This document shows, piece by piece, positions 1 through 7,054 of a stretch of DNA of 7,276 nucleotides. A model generated the notes under the pieces. The model was given only the letters and a program-made list of their open reading frames with translations. It searched no databases and had not been told where the DNA came from. The DNA is taken from the NCBI GenBank assembly GCA_947468255.1, contig CANIMM010000153.1, positions 1 through 7,276 of the forward strand, given 5' to 3'. The stretch is from Chitinophagaceae bacterium. GTDB taxonomy: Bacteria; Bacteroidota; Bacteroidia; Chitinophagales; Chitinophagaceae. A program made the translations under genes and the position numbers. Every line of letters begins with the position of its first letter. Position 1 is the stretch's first letter.

Positions 1-1
1 T

Positions 2-1369
2 AAAAATTTCCATTTTGTTCAGGAGTATCTAGATAACCAGTTTTGGAATTATTGCTACCTCAATGCAGGACTAGTAATGAATTTGAATGGCAAACGCTAT
101 ATCAGTAAAAATGGATTACTGGATCTTTTGCAGCGTAAAACCAATGAAGATGAAATTCGTTATCCAATTATCCATTTAAAGGGGGAAGATATTGAGTTGG
201 CGATTACCCACGAAAGTGCCTATGGTGAGGAGTACTATAGTTTTGTGAATGGGCAGTTTACTACACAGGGGGGAACCCATTTAGCGGCCTTCAGGGAAGG
301 GTATGTAAAAACAATCAGAGACTTTTTCAAAAAGGATTATGATGCGGCTGATATCCGCGGAAGTATATGTGCTGCCCTCAGTATTCGGGTACAGGAACCT
401 GTTTTCGAAAGTCAGACCAAAACAAAACTGGGTTCACAAACCGTTTTTGAGGGTGGACCAAGCATGAAAAATTTCATTGGAGATTTTTTAGGAAAAGAAC
501 TCAATAATTACCTGCATAAAAATCCTGTTACGGCCGATGCTTTAAAAAAACGGATTGAACAAAATGAAAGGGAACGAAAGGAATTATCGGGTATTCGGAA
601 ATTAGCCAATGAAAGGGCGAAAAAAGCAAATTTGCATAATAAAAAATTAAGAGATTGTAAGTTTCATTACAATGATGAGGCTGCTGGAAAAGACAAGGAG
701 AATATTTTAGAAAAACAAAAAGAAAGTACCATTTTTATTACGGAAGGCGATAGTGCAAGTGGCAGTATTACCAAAGCAAGGAATGTTAATACACAAGCAG
801 TTTTCAGTTTGCGCGGTAAACCGCTTAACTGCTTTGGTCTTACTAAAAAAGTGGTGTACGAAAATGAAGAGTTCAACTTATTACAGCATGCATTGAATAT
901 TGAAGATGGTTATGATACCCTTCGGTATAATAACATCGTTTTTGCTACCGATGCCGATGTGGATGGGCTGCATATCCGCTTATTGTTAATGACCTTTTTT
1001 CTTCAGTTCTTTCCGGATCTCGTTAAAAATGGCCATGTTTATATTTTAGAAACCCCTTTGTTTAGGGTTCGAAATAAACAAGAAACCATTTACTGTTATG
1101 ATCAAACTGAAAAAGATGCTGCAATAAAAAAGTTAGGTTCCAAACCGGAAATTACCCGATTTAAAGGGCTGGGAGAAATTAGCCCGGGAGAATTTGCTAG
1201 ATTTATTGGTGATGATATGAAATTACAACCTGTTATGATGTTGCCCGATACACATATTCAGCAATTGTTAGAATATTATATGGGTAAGAATACGCCGAGT
1301 AGGCAAGATTTTATAATTGATAACCTAAAGGTGGAGTTGGATTTAGTAGAAGATGTTACTTCTGCTTAA
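2..1369 (+). CDS. parE: DNA topoisomerase IV subunit B (ParE), 5'-truncated by the window edge
   Basis: This is the ATPase/TOPRIM subunit of topoisomerase IV, which with ParC passes one DNA duplex through another to decatenate and relax chromosomes. The frame is open to the window's first bases and reads FWNYCYLNAGLVMNLNGKRY across the ATG at 77, which is conserved family sequence, so that ATG is internal (fragment residue 26) and the true start lies upstream. About 455 residues remain; the N-terminal ATP-binding (GHKL) domain is missing. Visible in order: the transducer domain with GGTHLAAF and the ATP-contacting QTK loop (413-421); the TOPRIM acidic motif EGDSASG (743-763); SLRGKPLNCFG; the metal-binding DADVDG (950-967); and FKGLGE (1160-1177), followed by a normal C-terminus. 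There is no large GyrB-type insertion after TOPRIM. EGDSASG and PLNCFG, in place of the usual EGDSAGG and KILN, point to the Bacteroidota ParE branch rather than GyrB. The ParC partner is at 3534-6050. Confidence 0.95.
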   Translation, partial: KNFHFVQEYLDNQFWNYCYLNAGLVMNLNGKRYISKNGLLDLLQRKTNEDEIRYPIIHLKGEDIELAITHESAYGEEYYSFVNGQFTTQGGTHLAAFREGYVKTIRDFFKKDYDAADIRGSICAALSIRVQEPVFESQTKTKLGSQTVFEGGPSMKNFIGDFLGKELNNYLHKNPVTADALKKRIEQNERERKELSGIRKLANERAKKANLHNKKLRDCKFHYNDEAAGKDKENILEKQKESTIFITEGDSASGSITKARNVNTQAVFSLRGKPLNCFGLTKKVVYENEEFNLLQHALNIEDGYDTLRYNNIVFATDADVDGLHIRLLLMTFFLQFFPDLVKNGHVYILETPLFRVRNKQETIYCYDQTEKDAAIKKLGSKPEITRFKGLGEISPGEFARFIGDDMKLQPVMMLPDTHIQQLLEYYMGKNTPSRQDFIIDNLKVELDLVEDVTSA

Positions 1370-1466
1370 TGGTGCTTTTTTAGCAAATTGTAATTTTCGA
1401 TCAAGGGTTTAAATTATAAAAATATTGGATTAAAGAACACAAGGGAATTATTAGCGCATTTATTTT
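1370..1466 (+). other. spacer between parE and the methyltransferase gene; possible promoter region
   Basis: This AT-rich 97-base gap is the longest stretch without a gene in the window. TAATTTTC at 1391-1398 matches seven of eight positions of the Bacteroidota -7 element TAnnTTTG, but no TTTG lies 19-21 bases upstream, so a promoter here is only a possibility. TGCT(1373-1376)/AGCA(1382-1385) with a T-rich loop is too short to be a believable terminator. There is no purine-rich ribosome-binding site just before the ATG at 1467, as is usual in this phylum. The length of the gap, compared with 14 and 5 bases further on, suggests that a new transcription unit could begin here. Confidence 0.25.
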
Positions 1467-2252
1467 ATGTACGATTTTCATACCGATAATAAAAAATATT
1501 TCGAAATTCAACTATCCAATGTTCGCCAATGGATAGTGCCTTTCGTACAGCAGGTTAAAGTAATTGAGCCAGGGATGCAATTGTTGGAAATAGGTTGTGG
1601 GCAAGGTTCCTTACTAAGGGCTTTCTGTGAAGTAGGCTGCACTTGTACAGGTGTGGAAATGTATCCCTTGTGGTTGGAAAAAGCTACAGAATGGCTTCAA
1701 CCAGAAATTACTGCTGGAAAAGTAAGGTTGATCAATAGTAATATTTACGATGTGGATGCAGAAAAAGATCTGCAAACTAAATTTGATATTATCGTATTAA
1801 AAGATGTTATAGAACATATTCATGACCAGGAGAAACTAATTGCTTGGATGAAAAATTTCTTACGGCCAGAAGGTATTATTTTGTTTGCGTTTCCTCCCTG
1901 GCAAATGCCCTTTGGTGGACATCAGCAAATGTTACAAGGTTGGCTGGGTAAAGCGCCTTATTGGCATTTACTTCCAATGCCTTTGTTTAAAAAATTGTTA
2001 AAGATCAATAAGCAGTATTCTGAAGATCTGGTAGAGATTAAAGAGACTGGAATATCCATCGAACGTTTTGAAAAGATACTCACTAAAACAGGCTACCAGA
2101 TTTTGTTGCAAAAGCACTGGCTGGTAAATCCGGTGTATGAATATAAGTTTGGTTGGAAACCAAGAAAACAATTCAGTTGGATACAATCCATTCCATTTAT
2201 TAGAAATTTTTTCACCACTGCAGTGTACTATATTACAACGCCAAAAAAATAA
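1467..2252 (+). CDS. class I SAM-dependent methyltransferase, substrate unknown
   Basis: The 261-residue protein has a Rossmann-fold methyltransferase core. Motif I, LLEIGCGQG (residues 39-47), is the S-adenosylmethionine-binding glycine loop. The acidic end of strand 2 is in TGVEMY (E64), which normally contacts the ribose. FDIIVLKDVIEHI (106-118) is the motif II/III region, with the DVIEH signature common in Methyltransf_11/UbiG-like enzymes. LRPEGIILFAFPPW (132-145) is the post-III strand. The region after about residue 146 (GGHQQ, then aromatic- and lysine-rich sequence) probably forms the substrate cap, and the C-terminus is basic and aromatic. The target (sugar, lipid, quinone or small molecule) cannot be told from sequence. 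The ATG at 1467 is the first in frame and leaves about 38 residues before motif I, as is normal. The gene is followed 14 bases later by the DUF1835 gene and is probably co-transcribed with it. Family assignment is firm; function is open. Confidence 0.9.
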   Translation: MYDFHTDNKKYFEIQLSNVRQWIVPFVQQVKVIEPGMQLLEIGCGQGSLLRAFCEVGCTCTGVEMYPLWLEKATEWLQPEITAGKVRLINSNIYDVDAEKDLQTKFDIIVLKDVIEHIHDQEKLIAWMKNFLRPEGIILFAFPPWQMPFGGHQQMLQGWLGKAPYWHLLPMPLFKKLLKINKQYSEDLVEIKETGISIERFEKILTKTGYQILLQKHWLVNPVYEYKFGWKPRKQFSWIQSIPFIRNFFTTAVYYITTPKK

Positions 2253-2266
2253 ATAACCCAATATAA

Positions 2267-3076
2267 ATGATACACTTAGTTTTTAATGATCCTGATACCC
2301 ATGTTTTGCAACAGGCAATCGAATTAGATGAAAGTCTTACTGGTGAGATTGTATGCATCAAAGATGATTTTGCCGTAGGCCCATTACAAAATATTTATAT
2401 TGGCGATGGTATTGAAGCACGTAAAAAATGGTGGAACGATATCTTAATGGGGGGCGACTTTGAATTAAAATTAAATGATTCGGAATCCGACGATTATCAA
2501 ACGGTCGCCCAACTGGTGGGTACGATGCGAAGAGATACTGAGCAGACTATTTGGATATGGGCTGCACAAAATAAACATGATGTGAGTGGCTATTACTGGC
2601 TAAGCAAATACATGAAAGAATTTCAGGGTAGGGTGTTTATTCTTTATTTGAATAATCTGCCATTTTTTAATGAAAAGGGACAGATATTTTATCCCAACTG
2701 GTTGCATGAAATTCCTGCAAGAGAATTTTTAAAAGCAAAAAAATTAGCCCGTGAAATTACCCCCAGTGAGTTTGAAGTAGATCCGGATGAATGGACTAAG
2801 CTTTGTGAAAATGACAAAGGGGTTCGTTTATTGGAAGGCGGAAAAAAACTAGTTCAGGAAGACTACGATTTTTATGATGCTGAACTTAAAAAGTTTATAA
2901 CTACTGATTGGCAAAAAGCTGCAAAAATTATTCATCAGTTTATTAGCAAAGCCAAGCATATAACAAGTGAAGCTTACTTACTATGGCGTCTCAAAGTAAT
3001 GATTGCGCAGGAAATGTTTGATGTGCAGGGGAAAATTGCTAATATGAAAGATTTTGAAGTAAAAACAAAATCATAG
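2267..3076 (+). CDS. DUF1835 / DUF3658 domain protein of unknown function
   Basis: This is a 269-residue soluble protein with no signal peptide or membrane segment. The N-terminus MIHLVFNDPD followed by GEIVCIKDDFAVGPL (residues 26-40) and ARKKWW (51-56) is the recognisable pattern of DUF1835: a short beta strand, a D-rich loop with xDDxxxGP, and a following R..WW. The middle (residues 95-135, TIWIWAAQN and VFILYLNNLPFF) continues this domain with alternating strands and helices. The C-terminal part (about 200-266, YDAELKKF, then AYLLWRLKVMIAQ and FDVQGKIANMKDFEVK) resembles DUF3658, which commonly follows DUF1835. No catalytic residues are established for the family to my knowledge, and I assign no activity. 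The gene lies 14 bases after the methyltransferase and 5 bases before the VOC gene, so co-transcription is likely. The domain call rests on recalled family patterns without a profile search. Confidence 0.82.
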   Translation: MIHLVFNDPDTHVLQQAIELDESLTGEIVCIKDDFAVGPLQNIYIGDGIEARKKWWNDILMGGDFELKLNDSESDDYQTVAQLVGTMRRDTEQTIWIWAAQNKHDVSGYYWLSKYMKEFQGRVFILYLNNLPFFNEKGQIFYPNWLHEIPAREFLKAKKLAREITPSEFEVDPDEWTKLCENDKGVRLLEGGKKLVQEDYDFYDAELKKFITTDWQKAAKIIHQFISKAKHITSEAYLLWRLKVMIAQEMFDVQGKIANMKDFEVKTKS

Positions 3077-3081
3077 CTGTT

Positions 3082-3468
3082 ATGGAAATTAAGGCGATTC
3101 ATCATGTAGCAATTATTACGGATAACTATGAGCGCAGTAAATATTTTTATACTGAAATTCTAGGTTTTTCAATTTTAAAAGAGACTTTTCGAGCGGATAG
3201 AAATTCGTTTAAGCTAGATCTTGCTATTAATGGATTGTATCAGATTGAACTTTTTTCATTTGCTGATAGTAAGCAAAGAGCATCCTTTCCAGAGCAAAGG
3301 GGCTTGCGACACTTGGCATTTGGTGTAGCGGACATTGAAAAAGCAAGAGCTGAATTAATTTCAAAATCCATCGATGTACAAGCCATTCGAACGGATGAAG
3401 GAACCAATAAGAAATTTTGCTTTTTTAATGACCCCAATGACCAACCCTTAGAATTGTATGAATTATAA
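3082..3468 (+). CDS. gloA2: YaeR/SMU1112c-family glyoxalase I-like (VOC) metalloprotein
   Basis: This 128-residue protein consists of a single vicinal-oxygen-chelate unit made of two beta-alpha-beta-beta-beta modules. It is strikingly similar to E. coli YaeR along its whole length: IHHVAII (6-12), FYTEILGF (22-29), LAINGLYQIELFSF (47-60), GLRHLAFGV (74-82), FFNDPNDQPLELYE (114-127). The four expected metal ligands are all present: H8, E56, H77 and E124, so a divalent metal site is predicted. Canonical glyoxalase I isomerises the methylglyoxal-glutathione hemithioacetal; the YaeR branch has no firmly established substrate, and a bacterium of this phylum may use another thiol, so glyoxalase activity is only inferred. 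The start is the ATG 5 bases after the DUF1835 stop, leaving the normal short N-terminus; this gene probably ends the three-gene unit. The symbol gloA2 follows common annotation practice for YaeR homologues. Confidence 0.92.
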   Translation: MEIKAIHHVAIITDNYERSKYFYTEILGFSILKETFRADRNSFKLDLAINGLYQIELFSFADSKQRASFPEQRGLRHLAFGVADIEKARAELISKSIDVQAIRTDEGTNKKFCFFNDPNDQPLELYEL

Positions 3469-3475
3469 AATGTGT

Positions 3476-3492
3476 AATTATTTTTAATAATT
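3476..3492. repeat. small A/T-only inverted repeat upstream of parC
   Basis: AATTATT (3476-3482) and AATAATT (3486-3492) form a perfect 7-base inverted repeat around a TTT loop, within the 65-base spacer between the VOC gene and parC. With only A-T pairs the RNA hairpin would be weak. It could be a chance product of AT-rich sequence, a poor terminator for the upstream genes, or part of the parC promoter region. The repeat is certain as sequence; its function is not. Confidence 0.3.
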
Positions 3493-3533
3493 GAATAGCA
3501 GTCACCCTGATTAAGAATAGCTTTAATTAAATT

Positions 3534-6050
3534 ATGGCAACAAGTAAAAATAAAGAAGATTATATCCACACCGACAGTGGGATTGGTGGCCAGTACAAAA
3601 CCTGGTTTTTGGATTATGCCAGTTATGTGATATTGGAAAGGGCGGTTCCGGCTCTTGAGGATGGCTTAAAGCCTGTTCAACGCCGCATCTTGCATGCTAT
3701 GAAAGAAATGGATGATGGTCGCTTTAATAAGGTGGCCAATATCATTGGTCAATCGATGCAATATCATCCGCATGGTGATGCAAGTATTGGCGATGCATTG
3801 GTAAATCTTGGCCAAAAAGACTTGCTGGTAGAAACCCAAGGTAATTGGGGAGATGTACGCACAGGTGATGATGCAGCTGCCCCCCGATATATTGAGGCAA
3901 GATTGAGCAAGTTTGCTTTGGAAGTAGCTTTCAATGCGAAAACAACTGATTGGACAATCAGTTATGATGGTCGAAAAAATGAACCGGTTACGCTTCCAAT
4001 GAAATTCCCACTGTTGCTGGCACAGGGTGCTGAAGGAATTGCAGTGGGATTGGCAACGAAAATATTGCCACACAATTTTTGTGAATTAATCGATGCTTCC
4101 ATTAAAATTTTAAAAGGTAAAAAATTTGAATTACTTCCAGATTTTTTAACTGGGGGTAGCATGGATGCGACTAATTATAATGATGGAAAAAGAGGTGGTA
4201 AAATCCGGGTGAGGGCTAATATTGAAGAAGTAGATAAAAAAACACTGGTTATAAAAAGTGTTCCCTTTGGTATTACCACCACCCAATTGATGGAAAGTAT
4301 CGTAAAGGCAAATGACCAGGGTAAAATAAAAATAAAAAAAGTACTCGATCATACAGCTGCAGCTGTTGAAATTATAATCGAATTGGCTATTGGTATTTCC
4401 CCGGATATTACCATTGATGCATTGTATGCATTTACTGATTGTGAAGTCAGTATTTCTCCCAATGCCTGTGTTATTGTGAACAACAAACCCCAGTTCTTGG
4501 GAGTTCAAGAGTTATTAAGAACGGCCACAGAAAATACCAAAGCTTTATTAAAACGCGAACTTGAGATCAAACTGGGAGAACTTCAGGAAAAATGGCACTA
4601 TACTTCACTTGAAAAAATATTTTTCGAAGAACAGATTTATAAAGAATTAGAGAAAAAGCATGAAAGCTGGGAAAAAGTACTCCTAGCCATTGACAAGGCT
4701 TTTACTCCTTTTAAAAAGCAATTACGCAGGGATATTACCCGAGAAGATATTGTTAAGCTAACGGAGAAGCCCGTTCGCCGAATATATCGACTGGATATTG
4801 ATGAGCTCAATGAACAAATAAAAGGGTTGGAAGCCGATATCAAACAGGTAAAACACGATCTAGAGCATTTGACAGATTTTGCTATAGCGTATTATGAAAA
4901 TCTGTTGAAAAAATTTGGTAAAGGTCGAGAGCGTAAAACAGAGATTAAATTGTTTGATACTATCCAGGCTAAGTCGGTTGCTATTGCCAATATTAAAGTA
5001 TATGCCAATTTTTCAGATGGCTTCATAGGTACAGGTTTAAAAAAAGACGAACTCATTGCTGAAGTATCAGACCTTGATGATATTATCGCCTTTACGAAGG
5101 AAGGTATAATGAAAGTAATCAGGGTATCTGAAAAGGCTTTTATTGGAAAAGATATATTGCATGTGGCTGTATTTCAAAAGAATGATGAACGTACCACTTA
5201 TAATATGATCTATGTAGATGGAAAAACTGGAGTTAGTTTTGCAAAACGTTTCAACGTAACCGGTATTACCAGGGATAAGGAATACGATCTGACCAAGGGG
5301 GCAGAAAAAAGTAAGGTTCATTATTTTTCTGCCAATGCCAATGGAGAAGCGGAGGTGGTAAAGATTTTACTTAGTCCGAACTGCAATGCAAAGAAAAAAG
5401 AATTGGAGTTTTATTTTGAAGAGATGGAAATAAAAGGGCGAGGTAGTATTGGTAACCAGGTGTCTAAATATCCAATCAAATCGGTTAAATTCAAGGATGC
5501 TGGAAAGTCAACATTGGACGCAAAAAAATTATGGTTTGATAATAAATTTGGCCGATTAAATACAGAAGAGAAAGGAGTATACTTGGGTAAATTTGATGCG
5601 GAAGACAGGTTGTTGGTAATTTTTAATGATGGCAACTACGAGATCACCGACCAGGAACTTACCCAGCGATTTGATGTAGAAAAAGTAATCTTGATTGAAA
5701 AATTTAGACCTGAAAAAGTGATAACAGCAGTTTACCTTGACAATGAAAAACTGCAATACAATATTAAACGATTCAAAATTGAAACGACGACTTTACACAC
5801 TAAATTCTTTTTTATTAAAGAAGGAAAAGACAACCGATTAGAAATGGCAACTACCGATCTTGAACCACTACTGATTGTAAATACAGGCCGAGGTCAACTA
5901 GTGCGATCTGCCAAATTTCAGGTAAAAAACATGGTAGAAATTATGGGCTGGAAGGCGGTAGGGGCAAAGCTTACCGATTTTTCCAAGAGTGTAGAAATGG
6001 AATGGGAAAAGAAAGAGGAAAATGACAGTCCACAGACCGTTTTGTTTTAA
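3534..6050 (+). CDS. parC: DNA topoisomerase IV subunit A (ParC), complete
   Basis: This is the DNA-breaking and rejoining subunit of topoisomerase IV, 838 residues. The winged-helix core begins near residue 28 (DYASYVILERAVPALEDGLK, then PVQRRILHAM). The quinolone-pocket helix is YHPHGDASIGDAL (77-89). AAAPRYIEARLS (114-125) carries the catalytic R118-Y119 pair (tyrosine codon 3888-3890) that forms the 5'-phosphotyrosyl DNA bond. GIAVGLATKILPHN (168-181) holds the DNA-intercalating isoleucine I169. A long helical section with probable coiled coil (about 335-465) leads to the C-terminal beta-propeller-like DNA-wrapping domain (about 480-815). That domain lacks a canonical GyrA box (QRRGGKG); the nearest match is KGRGSIGNQ (634-642), which favours ParC over GyrA. 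The acidic tail 821-831 looks disordered. The ATG at 3534 gives the usual short leader before GIGGQY. The gene stands three genes downstream of parE on the same strand, 65 bases after the VOC gene. Confidence 0.95.
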   Translation: MATSKNKEDYIHTDSGIGGQYKTWFLDYASYVILERAVPALEDGLKPVQRRILHAMKEMDDGRFNKVANIIGQSMQYHPHGDASIGDALVNLGQKDLLVETQGNWGDVRTGDDAAAPRYIEARLSKFALEVAFNAKTTDWTISYDGRKNEPVTLPMKFPLLLAQGAEGIAVGLATKILPHNFCELIDASIKILKGKKFELLPDFLTGGSMDATNYNDGKRGGKIRVRANIEEVDKKTLVIKSVPFGITTTQLMESIVKANDQGKIKIKKVLDHTAAAVEIIIELAIGISPDITIDALYAFTDCEVSISPNACVIVNNKPQFLGVQELLRTATENTKALLKRELEIKLGELQEKWHYTSLEKIFFEEQIYKELEKKHESWEKVLLAIDKAFTPFKKQLRRDITREDIVKLTEKPVRRIYRLDIDELNEQIKGLEADIKQVKHDLEHLTDFAIAYYENLLKKFGKGRERKTEIKLFDTIQAKSVAIANIKVYANFSDGFIGTGLKKDELIAEVSDLDDIIAFTKEGIMKVIRVSEKAFIGKDILHVAVFQKNDERTTYNMIYVDGKTGVSFAKRFNVTGITRDKEYDLTKGAEKSKVHYFSANANGEAEVVKILLSPNCNAKKKELEFYFEEMEIKGRGSIGNQVSKYPIKSVKFKDAGKSTLDAKKLWFDNKFGRLNTEEKGVYLGKFDAEDRLLVIFNDGNYEITDQELTQRFDVEKVILIEKFRPEKVITAVYLDNEKLQYNIKRFKIETTTLHTKFFFIKEGKDNRLEMATTDLEPLLIVNTGRGQLVRSAKFQVKNMVEIMGWKAVGAKLTDFSKSVEMEWEKKEENDSPQTVLF

Positions 6051-6080
6051 CGCAACTGTAAAAATCGGAGGAATTGAAAT
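6051..6080. other. convergent intergenic gap between parC and ypdA
   Basis: Only 30 bases separate the parC stop from the ypdA stop on the opposite strand. I see no GC-rich hairpin with a T-run in either direction. The only inverted repeat, CGTT(6038-6041)/AACG(6049-6052), overlaps the parC stop and is four base pairs long. Transcripts from the two sides may therefore run into each other or end by other means. Confidence 0.4.
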
Positions 6081-7046
6081 TTACTCATTAATAATGTGCT
6101 CCATTATTTTGTTGGCATGATCTCGAGAATTTTCAATGAAAAGACTGTGTGTATTCATGCCACCACAAATGACCCCAGCCAAGAAAATACCTTTTACATT
6201 GGTTTCATGGGTACTTTCATTGTAAACAGGTTTTTTTATTTCGTCTGAAGATAATTCAATGCCAATTTTTTCTAGAAATGTTAGATCTGGCTGGTATCCT
6301 GTCATAGCAATAACCCAATCATTTTCAATTGTAATTAACCCATTAGGGGTAAGTATATCCACCTCTTTTTCACGAATTGCTGTAATGCTAGAATTAAAAT
6401 AGGCTTTGATACCACCTTCTTCAATTCGGTTTATGATATCTGGCCTTACCCAATACTTCACCCTTTCTCCAACTTGCTCATCCCTAATTACCATGGTAAC
6501 CAAAGCTCCCTTTCTATAAGTTTCTAATGCGGCATCTACAGCGGAATTATTAGCACCTACAACCAGTACTTTTTGAAAAGCATAGCCATGAGGATCATTA
6601 TAATAGTGAGTTACATTTGGTAAATTTTCTCCTGGAACATTCAACATAAAAGGCAAACCATAAAACCCTGTTGCGATTATGATGTTATTTGCAATGTAAT
6701 GGTCTTTTGAAGTGATGATTTCGAATTTTCCATCTTGCTTTTTGATATCAATTACTTCTTCATACAATTTAATGGAGAGTGCAGCAGAAACGGTTACCCT
6801 TCTATAATATTCCAAGGCTTCATTACGGGTAGGTTTATTATTATTGCTAACGAAGGGTACACCTCCAATTTCAAGTTTTTCAGAGGTTGAAAAAAAGGTC
6901 ATATTAACAGGGTAGTGGTAGAGCGAATCTACCAATGATCCCTTTTCAATAATGGTATATCGTAGACCCTTTTGTTGGGCTGCCAATGCACAAGAAAGTC
7001 CAATGGGGCCTCCACCAATAATAAGTACATCGAGCATATTTTCCAT
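6081..7046 (-). CDS. ypdA: YpdA-family FAD/NAD(P)H oxidoreductase (putative bacillithiol disulfide reductase)
   Basis: This is a 321-residue two-dinucleotide-fold flavoprotein of normal family length. The FAD-binding GGGPIG (residues 11-16) is followed by the YpdA-specific stretch SLYHYPVNMTFFSTSEKLEI (41-60). IATGFYG (124-130) is the ATG motif. The NAD(P)H fold is VVGANNSAVDAALE (162-175), with GANNSA in place of GxGxxA, as in YpdA proteins. The FAD-contacting GIFLAGVICGGMNTH (286-300) is followed by FIENSRDHA. In Firmicutes, YpdA (Bdr) reduces bacillithiol disulfide with NADPH using a cysteine in GGGPCG. Here that position is I15, and the only cysteines are C19 and C294, so the mechanism or substrate may differ. 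There is no thioredoxin-reductase CxxC. The start at 7046 lies 8 bases after the mqnE stop, suggesting co-transcription; M4 (7037) is a possible alternative start that also keeps the FAD motif. The family is firm; the physiological role is inferred. Confidence 0.9.
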   Translation of the reverse strand: MENMLDVLIIGGGPIGLSCALAAQQKGLRYTIIEKGSLVDSLYHYPVNMTFFSTSEKLEIGGVPFVSNNNKPTRNEALEYYRRVTVSAALSIKLYEEVIDIKKQDGKFEIITSKDHYIANNIIIATGFYGLPFMLNVPGENLPNVTHYYNDPHGYAFQKVLVVGANNSAVDAALETYRKGALVTMVIRDEQVGERVKYWVRPDIINRIEEGGIKAYFNSSITAIREKEVDILTPNGLITIENDWVIAMTGYQPDLTFLEKIGIELSSDEIKKPVYNESTHETNVKGIFLAGVICGGMNTHSLFIENSRDHANKIMEHIINE

Positions 7047-7054
7047 GGTATTCT

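Noticed and set aside
1373..1385. TGCT/AGCA hairpin after parE as a terminator
   Set aside because: A four-base stem with no G-C-rich core and no T-run after it cannot be supported as an intrinsic terminator.
3518..3525. Possible -7 promoter element TAGCTTTA just upstream of parC, with TTG at 3491-3493
   Set aside because: It matches TAnnTTTG imperfectly, the spacing to TTG is 24 bases instead of 19-21, and it lies almost on the start codon. It is no better than chance in sequence this AT-rich.
3240..3569. 109-codon minus-strand open frame spanning the VOC gene end and the parC start
   Set aside because: It overlaps two well-supported genes and encodes nothing recognisable.
3666..4073. 135-codon open frame on the minus strand inside parC
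   Set aside because: It lies wholly within the conserved ParC catalytic core, its product has no recognisable domain and is rich in Cys/His/Ser of the antisense type; it is a shadow of parC.
4146..4508. 120-codon open frame on the minus strand inside parC
   Set aside because: Antisense to ParC coding sequence, with low-complexity Asn/Phe/Tyr/Ile composition typical of reverse-complemented AT-rich codons; no independent support.
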